From Vibrio pomeroyi (GTDB lineage Bacteria > Pseudomonadota > Gammaproteobacteria > Enterobacterales > Vibrionaceae): a stretch of DNA of 64,000 nucleotides. Where the stretch lies: NCBI GenBank assembly GCA_041879425.1, contig CP090855.1:930001-994000 (forward strand). The letters run 5' to 3'. Positions 43,204 to 51,669 of this stretch are shown one piece after another. A model generated the notes under the pieces. That model made no database searches and had not been told where the DNA came from. It saw only the letters and a program-made list of their open reading frames with translations. A program made the translations under genes and the position numbers. The stretch's first letter is position 1, and each line of letters opens with the position of its first letter.

Positions 43204-44724
43204 ATGACCGAGCAAAAATACATTGTTGCCCTAGACCAAGGCACCACAAGCTCTCGCGCTGTAATCCTCGACCACGATGCAAACATCGTAAGCTCTTCTC
43301 AACGAGAATTTACTCAAATCTACCCGAAAGCGGGCTGGGTTGAGCATGATCCAATGGAAATCTGGGCGACTCAAAGCTCTACATTGGTTGAAGCGCTTGC
43401 TAAAGCAGGCATTCGCAGCGACGAGCTAGCGGGTATTGGTATCACTAACCAACGTGAAACCACCATTGTTTGGAACAAAGAAACTGGCAAACCGGTTTAC
43501 AACGCAATCGTATGGCAGTGTCGCCGTACAGCAGACATCTGTGAAGACCTAAAAGCACGTGGCCTAGAAGACTACGTACGTGACAATACTGGCTTAGTCC
43601 TTGACCCGTATTTCTCAGGTACAAAAGTAAAATGGATTCTAGACAACGTTGAAGGCGCTCGCGAAGACGCTGAAGCAGGCAAATTGCTATTCGGTACGGT
43701 TGATACTTGGTTAGTTTGGAAGATGACTCAAGGACGTGTACACGTTACGGATTACACTAACGCGTCTCGTACTATGTTATTTAACATCAACGACCTATGC
43801 TGGGATCAAAAGCTACTTGATGAGATGGGTATCCCTTCATCAATGATGCCAGAAGTGAAACGCTCTTCTGAGGTTTACGGTCAAACAAACCTTGGCGGTA
43901 AAGGCGGTACTCGTATCCCAATCGCGGGTATTGCGGGTGACCAACAAGCTGCACTTTACGGTCAAATGTGTGTAGAAGCTGGCCAAGCGAAGAACACATA
44001 CGGCACAGGTTGTTTCCTTCTAATGAACACTGGCCAAGAGAAAGTAACGTCTAAAAACGGCCTACTAACAACACTGGCATGTGGTCCTAAAGGTGAACCT
44101 GCATACGCACTGGAAGGTGCGGTATTCATGGGCGGTGCATCAATCCAATGGCTACGTGATGAGATGAAGCTACTGGCTGGCGCAGAAGACTCTGAGTACT
44201 TCGCAACTAAAGTGGATTCTTCGAACGGCGTTTACGTGGTTCCTGCATTCACAGGCCTAGGCGCACCATACTGGGATGCTTACGCTCGCGGCACGATTGT
44301 TGGCTTAACTCGTGGTGTTAACTCGAACCACATCATCCGTGCAACGCTGGAAGGCATTGCTTACCAAACTCGTGACGTACTAGACGCGATGCAAGCGGAC
44401 TCTGGTATCAAGCTAGCAAACCTACGTGTTGATGGCGGCGCAGTTGCGAACAACTTCCTAATGCAATTCCAATCAGACGTGCTGGATACTGAAGTTCACC
44501 GTCCTGAAGTAACGGAAGTAACGGCTCTGGGTGCGGCGTATCTTGCTGGTCTAGCAGTTGGTTTCTGGGACAGCATTGATGAGCTTCAAGACAAAGCGGT
44601 TCTAAACCGTACCTTCATGCCACACCACGACGAAGAGAAGCGTAACCGCCGTTACAAAGGCTGGAAGCGTGCTATCAAGTGTGCTCAGGTTTGGTCTGAA
44701 CTGCACGATGACGACGAAGAGTAA
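43204..44724 (+). CDS. glpK: Glycerol kinase
   Basis: 506 residues, FGGY kinase. IVALDQGTTSSRAVILDHDANI, GITNQRETTIVWNKETGKPVYNAIVWQCRRT, FSGTKVKWILDNV, GDQQAALYGQMCVEAGQAKNTYGTGCFLLMNTG and DGGAVANNFLMQFQSD. Makes glycerol 3-phosphate. Length matches E. coli GlpK. Confidence 0.97.
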   Translation: MTEQKYIVALDQGTTSSRAVILDHDANIVSSSQREFTQIYPKAGWVEHDPMEIWATQSSTLVEALAKAGIRSDELAGIGITNQRETTIVWNKETGKPVYNAIVWQCRRTADICEDLKARGLEDYVRDNTGLVLDPYFSGTKVKWILDNVEGAREDAEAGKLLFGTVDTWLVWKMTQGRVHVTDYTNASRTMLFNINDLCWDQKLLDEMGIPSSMMPEVKRSSEVYGQTNLGGKGGTRIPIAGIAGDQQAALYGQMCVEAGQAKNTYGTGCFLLMNTGQEKVTSKNGLLTTLACGPKGEPAYALEGAVFMGGASIQWLRDEMKLLAGAEDSEYFATKVDSSNGVYVVPAFTGLGAPYWDAYARGTIVGLTRGVNSNHIIRATLEGIAYQTRDVLDAMQADSGIKLANLRVDGGAVANNFLMQFQSDVLDTEVHRPEVTEVTALGAAYLAGLAVGFWDSIDELQDKAVLNRTFMPHHDEEKRNRRYKGWKRAIKCAQVWSELHDDDEE

Positions 44725-44779
44725 TACTGAGTATTCAGTTAGTCACTATTAGCTAGACACTAGTCGTTAACTGAGCTGA

Positions 44780-44822
44780 GGCGTTCGAATAATCACCTTT
44801 CACGTCGATTGGATTGTTCGAA
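44780..44822 (+). other. Long imperfect hairpin after glpK
   Basis: GAGGCGTTCGAATAATC pairs imperfectly with GATTGTTCGAACCTC. No T-run; it precedes the true terminator. May protect the glpFK mRNA end. Confidence 0.45.
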
Positions 44823-44841
44823 CCTCAGTAAACGAAACTAA

Positions 44842-44868
44842 AAAGAGCACTGTTTTGTGCTCTTTTTT
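44842..44868 (+). terminator. Terminator of glpFK
   Basis: AAAGAGCAC-TGTTTT-GTGCTCTTT followed by T-run. The remaining 170 bases up to glpR hold its promoter. Confidence 0.93.
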
Positions 44869-45035
44869 GCGTTTCGGGCTCAAATTTACCGCTCTCAGCA
44901 CCGTTTTTGCGGTTTAGACACGATTCCTTACCATCATTACTTCTCTCTCTTCGTCAATTCGAGCACAATAGCGCGAGTTTATATTTTCGATTTTGACGCG
45001 CTAGAGCCTTTGGCGTGCAGGGAGTGGTAAGTTAA

Positions 45036-45827
45036 GTGAAGCAGATACCAAGACACCAGCAGATTGTAGACCTGGTTAAAACACAAGGATATGTGAGTAC
45101 CGATGAGCTCGTTGAAAAGTTCGATGTCAGCCCACAAACCATCAGACGAGACCTCAACGAACTGGCCGATAGCAACAAAATCCGTCGCTATCACGGTGGT
45201 GCAACCATTCCTTTAAGCTCAGAAAACACCTCTTACAACACGCGTAAAGCGCATAACTTCAACGAAAAAGACGTGATCGCCGACGAACTGGTTAAACATA
45301 TCCCAGATGGCGCAACCTTGTTCGTTGATATCGGAACCACACCTGAATCGGTGGCGCGCGCGCTGAACAAAAACCACAAACAACTCAGAGTCGTGACTAA
45401 CAACATTAACGTTGCGAGCATCCTTCTGCCGAACCCAGAGATCAAGGTTATCTTGGCGGGCGGCGAAGTGAGAAACCGCGACGGCGGCATCGTGGGTGAA
45501 GCAACACTCGATTTCGTTAAACAGTTCCGCCTTGATTTCGGTATCTTGGGGATCAGTGGTATCGACTTTGACGGCTCACTGCTCGATTTTGACTATCACG
45601 AAGTTCGAGTGAAACAAGCCATCATAGAAAACAGCCGCAGTATTTTCTTAGCTGTCGACCACACTAAGTTTGGCCGTAATGCGATGGTTAAGCTTGGTAA
45701 TATCTCTCAGGCACACATGGTATTTACTAATAAGCAGCCGCCGGAAGAGATTCTTAACATCCTAAAAGATTCAGACATTCCGTTAGAAGTCATCGATACC
45801 GCTCAACCTTCAACACCCAGTGAATAG
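45036..45827 (+). CDS. glpR: Glycerol-3-phosphate regulon repressor
   Basis: 263 residues with a GTG start at 45036, which gives MKQIPRHQQIVDLVKTQGY, aligning with E. coli GlpR. DeoR HTH: VSTDELVEKFDVSPQTIRRDLNELADSNKI. Effector domain: LFVDIGTTPESVARAL, LDFGILGISGIDFDGSLLDFDYHEVRVK. Represses glp genes until glycerol 3-phosphate binds. Confidence 0.95.
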   Translation: MKQIPRHQQIVDLVKTQGYVSTDELVEKFDVSPQTIRRDLNELADSNKIRRYHGGATIPLSSENTSYNTRKAHNFNEKDVIADELVKHIPDGATLFVDIGTTPESVARALNKNHKQLRVVTNNINVASILLPNPEIKVILAGGEVRNRDGGIVGEATLDFVKQFRLDFGILGISGIDFDGSLLDFDYHEVRVKQAIIENSRSIFLAVDHTKFGRNAMVKLGNISQAHMVFTNKQPPEEILNILKDSDIPLEVIDTAQPSTPSE

Positions 45828-45900
45828 GCCCAGCTAAGCTAAGCTAAGCTAGATTGAATTGAGTTGAATTGGTTTTAGTTGAGTTAAGTAAGAGCACTCG
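45828..45900. repeat. Low-complexity pentanucleotide-like tract after glpR
   Basis: GCTAA units repeated about three to four times (45833-45851), then a string of GAATTG/GAGTTG/GTTTTAG variants. Looks like slippage-derived filler. Confidence 0.55.
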
Positions 45901-45916
45901 CATTCGTGAACAATCA

Positions 45917-45958
45917 AAAGCCAGATCTATTGATAAACACTTATCGATAGCTGGCTTT
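45917..45958 (+). terminator. Terminator after glpR
   Basis: AAAGCCAG ... CTGGCTTT outer stem with inner TTGATAA/TTATCGA stem, then TATTAATAA. Confidence 0.8.
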
Positions 45959-46027
45959 ATTAATAACTAAACCATCAATACTTGATCCCTGTTCATGTCA
46001 CTTCTATGCTCGAATAAGTTTTATTTG

Positions 46028-46058
46028 AACCTCTGCTTTCATAAGCAGAGGTTTTTTT
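46028..46058 (+). terminator. Second strong terminator upstream of glpD
   Basis: AACCTCTGCTT-TCAT-AAGCAGAGGTT followed by seven T. It is 70 bases after the glpR terminator with no gene between; see findings for a candidate small RNA. Confidence 0.9.
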
Positions 46059-46085
46059 ATGCGCAAATCACATAAAACGCGCATA

Positions 46086-46153
46086 AACGAAAATAATAAA
46101 TGACCGCAAACGAAAGTTAATATAGGATTCAACTATGTTCTAAAATGCTCGTT
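46086..46153 (+). promoter_or_regulatory. GlpR half-sites upstream of glpD
   Basis: AACGAAAATA at 46086-46095 matches the reverse half-site WWCGARMATW 10/10. TATGTTCTAA (46134-46143, 9/10) and AATGCTCGTT (46144-46153, 10/10) lie side by side just before the gene. Confidence 0.7.
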
Positions 46154-46175
46154 CGCTCAGCAAGAGGTCAAAACC

Positions 46176-47735
46176 ATGAGTGCTCAACAAAATAATTCAA
46201 AAAATAGTACATCTTCAACTCTAGACTTAATCGTGATCGGCGGCGGCATCAATGGTGCAGGCATCGCGGCAGATGCAGCAGGTCGTGGTCTAAACGTTGG
46301 TTTATACGAAGCAAATGATTTCGCCTCTGCGACGTCGTCTGCAAGTTCAAAACTTATCCACGGTGGTTTACGTTACCTTGAACACTACGAGTTTCGTTTG
46401 GTTTCGGAAGCACTGGCCGAGCGTGAAGTATTGTTAAGAAAAGCACCTCATGTTGCTCAACCAATGCGTTTCCGTTTACCTCATCGACCATTTTTACGCC
46501 CAGCTTGGATGATCCGCTGTGGCCTATTCCTTTACGATAACTTGGGTAAACGCACCACGCTTCCTGGTAGTAAAACAGTGAACTTAGAGAAATCAGGTTT
46601 ATTGAAGCCAGAGATGAAAACAGGTTTCGAATACTCAGATTGCTGGGTAGATGATGCGCGTATGGTATTGCTGAACGTGTTAGCGGCGAAAGAAAACAAC
46701 GCAGAAGTTCGTAACTACTGCCGAGTTGAAAAAGCACACCGTGAAGGCGATGTTTGGCATGTAACGATTCTTGATGTGATGACGAACCAACGCTTTGAGC
46801 GCCAAGCAAAAGCGCTTGTTAATGCTGCTGGCCCTTGGGTTAAGCAATTCTTTGATGATGGTTTAGAGCAGGCGTCTCCACGTAATATTCGTTTGATCAA
46901 AGGTTCACACATTGTTGTTCCGCGCATTCATGACGAACCACAAGCCTACATTCTGCAAAACAAAGACAATCGCATTGTGTTCATGATCCCTTACCTAGAC
47001 AAGTTCTCGATCATTGGTACTACCGACCTTGAATACAAAGGCGACCCACGCGAAGTGGCTATCGACGATGTAGAAGTGGATTACCTGATTGATATCGTTA
47101 ATCAGCACTTTGTTAAGCAACTTGGTCGTGAAGACGTAGTTTGGACATACAGTGGCGTAAGACCGCTTTGTGATGATGAATCTGACTCACCGCAAGCGAT
47201 CACTCGTGACTACACATTAGAATTGGACGCAGAGCTGGATCAAGCACCACTGCTTTCAATCTTCGGTGGCAAGTTAACCACTTACCGTAAGCTTGGTGAA
47301 GCGGCACTAAACAAACTGCAACCTTACTTGAAACACATGGGCGCACCTTGGACAGCTAACGACACGCTACCAGGTGGTAACTTCAGCTGCAGCAGAGAAC
47401 AACTGGCGACCATGATTCATACCAAATACCCTTGGGTATCAGAAGCGCTGTTGCTTCGCTATGTCACTCAATTTGGTACTTACACGTGGAATCTGTTGGA
47501 AGGGGCAACCAGCGAAGCTGACCTTGGCATTAAATTCTCAAGTGAAGCACATGGCGTTTATCAAGCTGAGATCGATTACTTGATCAACGAAGAAATGGCG
47601 ATGACAGATGAAGACATCTTGTGGCGCAGAACCAAGCTTGGCCTGTACATGAGCGAGTCAGAGCAGCAAGCGGTGTCCGATTACTTAAAAGAGAAGCTAC
47701 AAAGCAAAGTCGTGAGCTTTTCTCAAGTAGGCTAA
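46176..47735 (+). CDS. glpD: Aerobic glycerol-3-phosphate dehydrogenase
   Basis: 519 residues, membrane-associated FAD enzyme passing electrons to quinone. FAD fold: DLIVIGGGINGAGIAADAAGRGL, then ASATSSASSKLIHGGLRYLEHYEFRLVSEALAER, and IGTTDLEYKGDP, SIFGGKLTTYRKLGE. Makes dihydroxyacetone phosphate. Own promoter region with GlpR sites. Confidence 0.96.
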   Translation: MSAQQNNSKNSTSSTLDLIVIGGGINGAGIAADAAGRGLNVGLYEANDFASATSSASSKLIHGGLRYLEHYEFRLVSEALAEREVLLRKAPHVAQPMRFRLPHRPFLRPAWMIRCGLFLYDNLGKRTTLPGSKTVNLEKSGLLKPEMKTGFEYSDCWVDDARMVLLNVLAAKENNAEVRNYCRVEKAHREGDVWHVTILDVMTNQRFERQAKALVNAAGPWVKQFFDDGLEQASPRNIRLIKGSHIVVPRIHDEPQAYILQNKDNRIVFMIPYLDKFSIIGTTDLEYKGDPREVAIDDVEVDYLIDIVNQHFVKQLGREDVVWTYSGVRPLCDDESDSPQAITRDYTLELDAELDQAPLLSIFGGKLTTYRKLGEAALNKLQPYLKHMGAPWTANDTLPGGNFSCSREQLATMIHTKYPWVSEALLLRYVTQFGTYTWNLLEGATSEADLGIKFSSEAHGVYQAEIDYLINEEMAMTDEDILWRRTKLGLYMSESEQQAVSDYLKEKLQSKVVSFSQVG

Positions 47736-47777
47736 TTCCACCAGCCAACAATACATTTCAAGAACCTGATTATCTCG

Positions 47778-47808
47778 AAGCTTAGCGTCCCCCGCGCTAA
47801 GCTTTTTT
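47778..47808 (+). terminator. Terminator after glpD
   Basis: AAGCTTAGCG/CGCTAAGCTT stem followed by T-run. Confidence 0.92.
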
Positions 47809-47990
47809 ATTGTCTGCTATTTCGCTCTGACTGAGACGTTGTTCGCACTTCCATTTTCAATAAAATCTAAATAGTGTTTTATTAATCCCGTTGATTATCA
47901 AGTTCGTAAAAGGTTGCTATTCTTTATCTCAACGAAACAACACATTTAAAAACGCTCGCGATGTCAGCGCTTTAATAAGGAATCTATTCC

Positions 47991-48800
47991 ATGCAAAAAG
48001 TTATTCTGATCACAGGCTCTACCGACGGTATCGGCTTCGAAACTGCAAAAGTACTCGTTCAACAAGGTCACCACGTTTTATTGCATGGACGTAACCCGAG
48101 CAAACTCAAAGACGTTGAGCAGCAACTTGTGGCTCTCTCGACCGAAGCAAAAATCCAAAGCTACGTGGCAGATTTGTCCGTTTTGGCTGATGTGGATGCA
48201 TTGGCTGACGAAGTGATTGCTGAGCACGATAAGATTGATGTATTGATTAACAACGCAGGCGTGTTCAACACTCCGAACCCAATTACCAAAGACGGGCTAG
48301 ATGTTCGCTTTGCTGTAAACACAGTGTCACCGTATCACCTAACCAAGCGCCTGCTGCCAGTGCTAGGCTCATCTAGCCGCGTGGTTAACCTTTCTTCAGC
48401 AGCGCAAGCCGCAGTGAGCATTGAAGCGCTAGAAGGCAAGAAGCCAATGTCTGATGGCGACGCTTACGCACAAAGTAAACTGGCGATCACCATGTGGACT
48501 CGTGAAATGGCAAAAGAGCTAGGTTCTGCAGGACCGATGGTTGTTGCGGTAAACCCAGCTTCGTTACTGGGCAGCAAAATGGTGAAAGACGCGTACGGCA
48601 TTGCTGGCGGCGACCTAAGCATTGGTTCTGATATTCTTGTTCGCGCATCATTGTCTGACGAGTTCGCACAAGCGGGCGGTCAGTACTTTGATAACGACAA
48701 CAACACCTTTGCTAACCCGCACCCAGATGCAATTTACGGTGATAAGTCACAACAAGTTGTCGCTAAAATTGATGAGATCATCGCAGCAACGCTTTCTTAA
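47991..48800 (+). CDS. Short-chain dehydrogenase/reductase
   Basis: 269 residues. Cofactor motif ITGSTDGIGFETAK, NNAG in VLINNAGVF, the conserved serine in VVNLSSAAQ, catalytic YxxxK in YAQSKLAI. HGRNPSK after strand 2 suggests NADP(H). AAGGAAT ribosome site. Resembles retinol-dehydrogenase-like or chlorophyllide-reductase-like SDRs; substrate unknown. Confidence 0.9.
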   Translation: MQKVILITGSTDGIGFETAKVLVQQGHHVLLHGRNPSKLKDVEQQLVALSTEAKIQSYVADLSVLADVDALADEVIAEHDKIDVLINNAGVFNTPNPITKDGLDVRFAVNTVSPYHLTKRLLPVLGSSSRVVNLSSAAQAAVSIEALEGKKPMSDGDAYAQSKLAITMWTREMAKELGSAGPMVVAVNPASLLGSKMVKDAYGIAGGDLSIGSDILVRASLSDEFAQAGGQYFDNDNNTFANPHPDAIYGDKSQQVVAKIDEIIAATLS

Positions 48801-48836
48801 TGACAGCTACGCTCAATTGATTGTCTGATTCCAAGA

Positions 48837-48885
48837 AAAAAGCCCTGCGTGACTAAGTTATACGTTAGTCACGCAGGGCTTTTTC
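48837..48885. terminator. Bidirectional terminator
   Basis: 19-bp perfect stem AAAAGCCCTGCGTGACTAA and its complement, between convergent SDR and LysR genes. Confidence 0.95.
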
Positions 48886-48902
48886 GTTAAACCTATCTGA
48901 TT

Positions 48903-49799
48903 TTACTTTTGTTCCCAATACGGCGGGTTGCCATAATACTCAGAGAAGTAGTCAATAAAGGCTCTCACTTTTGGCGCAAGCAACCTTGTGCTTGGGTACA
49001 CCGCCCAAATCGCCGCTTCTGAGGTAAGTGGGTAATCTTCCAACACTTGAATCAGCTGACCACTTTTCAGTTGCTCATACGCACACCAATTCGACGTCAC
49101 CGTAATACCAATACCACCTAACGCTGCATCACGCAGCGCTTCGCCGTTATCCGCTCGAAAAGACCCCGAGGCCTTAATCGTTTTAGGCCCGTTTTCAGTA
49201 TGGAAGGTCCAGCTTTCTAAGCCAATCAAACTAATACACTGGTGGTCATTGAGATCTTGAGGCGTGGCTGGCTTGCCGTATTTGATTAGATAATCTGGCG
49301 ATGCACACACAACACGTTTGTCGGTCGCGAGCTTTCGAGCAATGAGTGTCGAATCTTTCAGTTCAGAGATGCGAATCGCGATATCGAAGCCGCCTTCTAC
49401 AAGATCGACCATAGAATCTGACAACCTGAAATCCACTTTCAAACCCGGGTAACGCTCAAGAAATCCAGGCAGTGCCGGAACCAAATGCAAACGTCCAAAA
49501 GACGCAGATGCCGTAACGCGCAATGTTCCGGTTGGAGAATCACAGCCCACACCGACCGCCGACTTGGCAGCATCAACACTCGATAACACCTCTTCAGCGT
49601 GAGGTAAGAATGCTTCCCCCTCCTCTGTTAAAGATACTTTACGAGTGGTGCGATGTACTAAGCGAACGCCCAAATTGTCTTCGAGTTTACTGATATGGGA
49701 GCTAGCAACCGCAGGAGACAACCCCAGCTCTTGGCCAGCCATACTGATGTTATGTGTGGAGGCTAAACGAACAAACAATTTGAGGTGTTCAATATTCAT
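48903..49799 (-). CDS. LysR-family regulator
   Basis: 298 residues. HTH: LKLFVRLASTHNISMAGQELGLSPAVASSHISKLEDNLGVRLVHRTTRKVSL. Effector domain: TGTLRVTASASFGRLHLVPALPGFLERYP, FDIAIRISELKDSTLIARKLA. The CrgA/DmlR-like branch, often near SDRs or quinone reductases. Convergent with the SDR, so control of it is possible but not shown. Confidence 0.9.
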   Translation of the reverse strand: MNIEHLKLFVRLASTHNISMAGQELGLSPAVASSHISKLEDNLGVRLVHRTTRKVSLTEEGEAFLPHAEEVLSSVDAAKSAVGVGCDSPTGTLRVTASASFGRLHLVPALPGFLERYPGLKVDFRLSDSMVDLVEGGFDIAIRISELKDSTLIARKLATDKRVVCASPDYLIKYGKPATPQDLNDHQCISLIGLESWTFHTENGPKTIKASGSFRADNGEALRDAALGGIGITVTSNWCAYEQLKSGQLIQVLEDYPLTSEAAIWAVYPSTRLLAPKVRAFIDYFSEYYGNPPYWEQK

Positions 49800-49917
49800 G
49801 TGATTACCAATAAAATCTTAAAAATCGTGTGCCAGTAATCCTCATTATGCGTTATTCACATAACAATACAACGTATTAGCGCTGTTTAATTGTAGACATG
49901 TTATTGAGCCAAAAAGA

Positions 49918-49941
49918 AAAAAACTCCCGAAGGAGTTTTTA
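49918..49941 (-). terminator. Terminator after ydcH-like gene
   Basis: AAAACTCC-CGAA-GGAGTTTT with T-run on the minus strand. Confidence 0.9.
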
Positions 49942-49993
49942 GTATCTAAATCTGCAATTCGCCATTTAGCTAACTAGCCAAATTGCCAACTAA

Positions 49994-50230
49994 CTAAGCA
50001 GTTAAGCGAGCGTGCAGTGCGTCTTTAAGTACAGAACGATCGTGTTTCAGTTGGTGCATCGAGCCGTCATCAATGGGTGAATCTTTCAGCTCAAGCTTAC
50101 GAATCTCTTTATCAAGGTTGTCGTACGTCTTCATATCTGCTGCAAAGCCATCGTCAGTTTTAACAAGCTCAGCAATTTTATCTTTCATTTCAGGAAATTC
50201 GTGAACAAGAGAATGATTTTCACCTAGCAT
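49994..50230 (-). CDS. YdcH-family (DUF465) protein
   Basis: 78 residues: MLGENHSLVHEFPEMKDKI, YDNLDKEIRKLE, LKHDRSVLKDALHARL. A short antiparallel helical protein common in proteobacteria, function unknown. AGAGGTT ribosome site. Monocistronic. Confidence 0.9.
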   Translation of the reverse strand: MLGENHSLVHEFPEMKDKIAELVKTDDGFAADMKTYDNLDKEIRKLELKDSPIDDGSMHQLKHDRSVLKDALHARLTA

Positions 50231-50370
50231 AGAAACCTCTTAAGTTGAGTAAAGTGATTGGTATTACACATATTCATTATTTACCTTAGCAAGGGACTAA
50301 AATAACAAATGAGATCCAGTACACAGCATAGAACATAAAACAACCAACCTAATATTCTCAGCACATGAAC

Positions 50371-50400
50371 ATCACATCACATCACATCACATCACATCAC
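50371..50400 (+). repeat. (ATCAC)6 simple repeat
   Basis: Six exact ATCAC units in the gap between the lipoprotein terminator and the ydcH-like gene. A non-triplet repeat, prone to length change. Confidence 0.95.
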
Positions 50401-50417
50401 CATTTAAGCAATAAAAA

Positions 50418-50439
50418 AGCTCTGTAAAAATACAGAGCT
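50418..50439 (-). terminator. Terminator of the small lipoprotein gene
   Basis: AGCTCTGTA-AAAA-TACAGAGCT; minus strand continues TTTTTTATT. Confidence 0.9.
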
Positions 50440-50467
50440 CGATTAAATACTCACAGGCAAGGTTGAG

Positions 50468-50590
50468 TTAACTACTACACCCCTGAGTATGAACTCGATT
50501 CATGTCGTCACCGACTTGTGCTTCTTGAGAGCCCGTCGATTGGCATCCCGCCACAAACAATAACGTCACAGATAAGATAAGCCATTTCAT
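50468..50590 (-). CDS. 40-residue lipoprotein
   Basis: Starts MKWLILSVTLLFVAGCQSTG: a lipoprotein signal with lipobox VAGC, giving a mature peptide of about 25 residues ending TQGCSS. AGAGGA lies 7 nt upstream of the ATG and a clean terminator follows, so it is a real gene although very short. Mature part is acidic to neutral, with one further cysteine. Function unknown; entericidin-like in size but not in sequence. Confidence 0.72.
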   Translation of the reverse strand: MKWLILSVTLLFVAGCQSTGSQEAQVGDDMNRVHTQGCSS

Positions 50591-50738
50591 AATAAATCCT
50601 CTTTGGTCATGACTAAAGCATAGTGCTTAAAAGCGCGGATACCTCAGCCATTAACTAAAGCCTTACCTGCCGATAAAGCCTTGGTTAATGAACAAAGCAT
50701 CGCTTCATTAATTAACGACCTGCTTTTGTACAAAAAAC

Positions 50739-50758
50739 TTTCACTCAACTGAGTGAAA
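50739..50758 (-). terminator. Terminator after the racemase gene
   Basis: TTTCACTCA/TGAGTGAAA hairpin with GTTTTTTG downstream on the minus strand. Confidence 0.7.
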
Positions 50759-50812
50759 ATCGCACAAAAACTAAAAGAGAACTGCTATGCAGCTAAAAAT
50801 AAGAGCTAGAAG

Positions 50813-51508
50813 TTAATCGCGCGTCGCCAAGCGTACCGCCGCTTCTGCATGAATGGCAGTGGTATCAAACAGTGGCACATCGGTGTGTTGCTGCTGAATC
50901 AGGAGAGCGATTTCAGTACAGCCTAAAACAACGGCTTCTGCTCCTTGCTGGCTTAGCTTCTCAATGATCTGACTATAGATAGCGCGAGACTCTTCTTTGA
51001 CTTCGCCTCGACATAACTCTTGATAAATGATGTTGTGCACTTGTTGTCGGTCACTCTCATCTGGTATCACAACATCGATACCGAATTTTTCGCTTAAACG
51101 CCCTTTGTAGAAATCTTGTTCCATCGTGAAAGCTGTGCCGAGTAACCCGACTTTCTTTACGCCCTGCTCAAGCAGCTTCTGCGCAGTGGTATCGGCGATA
51201 TGTAAGATAGGGATCGTGATTTTCTCTTCGATCTCAGGCACAACCTTATGCATTGTATTGGTACAGATCAGAATGAAGTCGGCTCCGCCCTTCTCTACCG
51301 ATAAAGCCGCGTCCGATAATATATCTGCAGTCTCAGACCAACGACCTTGGTGTTGCAGCTTTTCTATCTCATCGAAGTTCACGCTATACATACAAACCTT
51401 TGCAGAATTGAGCCCGCCGAGTGTGGCTTTCACGCCCTCATTAATGGATTTGTAGTAGCTCACTGTCGACTCCCAACTCATGCCACCAAGCAATCCGATC
51501 GTTTTCAT
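50813..51508 (-). CDS. Aspartate/glutamate racemase family protein (YgeA-like)
   Basis: 231 residues. Two catalytic cysteines are seen in LICTNTMHKV and VVLGCTEIALL, with start TIGLLGGMSWESTVSYY. Cofactor-independent amino-acid racemase of the broad-specificity YgeA group. ATG with AAAGGAATAG upstream. Monocistronic. Confidence 0.9.
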   Translation of the reverse strand: MKTIGLLGGMSWESTVSYYKSINEGVKATLGGLNSAKVCMYSVNFDEIEKLQHQGRWSETADILSDAALSVEKGGADFILICTNTMHKVVPEIEEKITIPILHIADTTAQKLLEQGVKKVGLLGTAFTMEQDFYKGRLSEKFGIDVVIPDESDRQQVHNIIYQELCRGEVKEESRAIYSQIIEKLSQQGAEAVVLGCTEIALLIQQQHTDVPLFDTTAIHAEAAVRLATRD

Positions 51509-51613
51509 TTTTCTATTCCTTTAATTTCTGACTATCCCGATTAAAGCGTCATACGTTGAAGATTTATAGTACGTTCTTGTTCAAAGTGAGACGAAGCCTT
51601 CGCTATTTAGCAA

Positions 51614-51642
51614 AAAGGCTCGAATTAATAATCCGAGCCTTT
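51614..51642 (-). terminator. Terminator of the exported HAD gene
   Basis: AAAGGCTCG/CGAGCCTTT stem with 11-nt loop and T-run on the minus strand. Confidence 0.88.
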
Positions 51643-51669
51643 GCTGTTTTACCTGAGAGTTTATGAGGG

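Noticed and set aside
46354..46809. 151-residue minus-strand frame inside glpD
   Set aside because: Antisense to the conserved FAD-binding part of glpD; no start signal.
47891..48094. 67-residue + frame before and into the SDR gene
   Set aside because: Overlaps the SDR start in another frame, lacks a ribosome site, and has no recognisable features.
50371..50400. CRISPR-like array
   Set aside because: The units are 5 bases with no spacers; it is a simple repeat.
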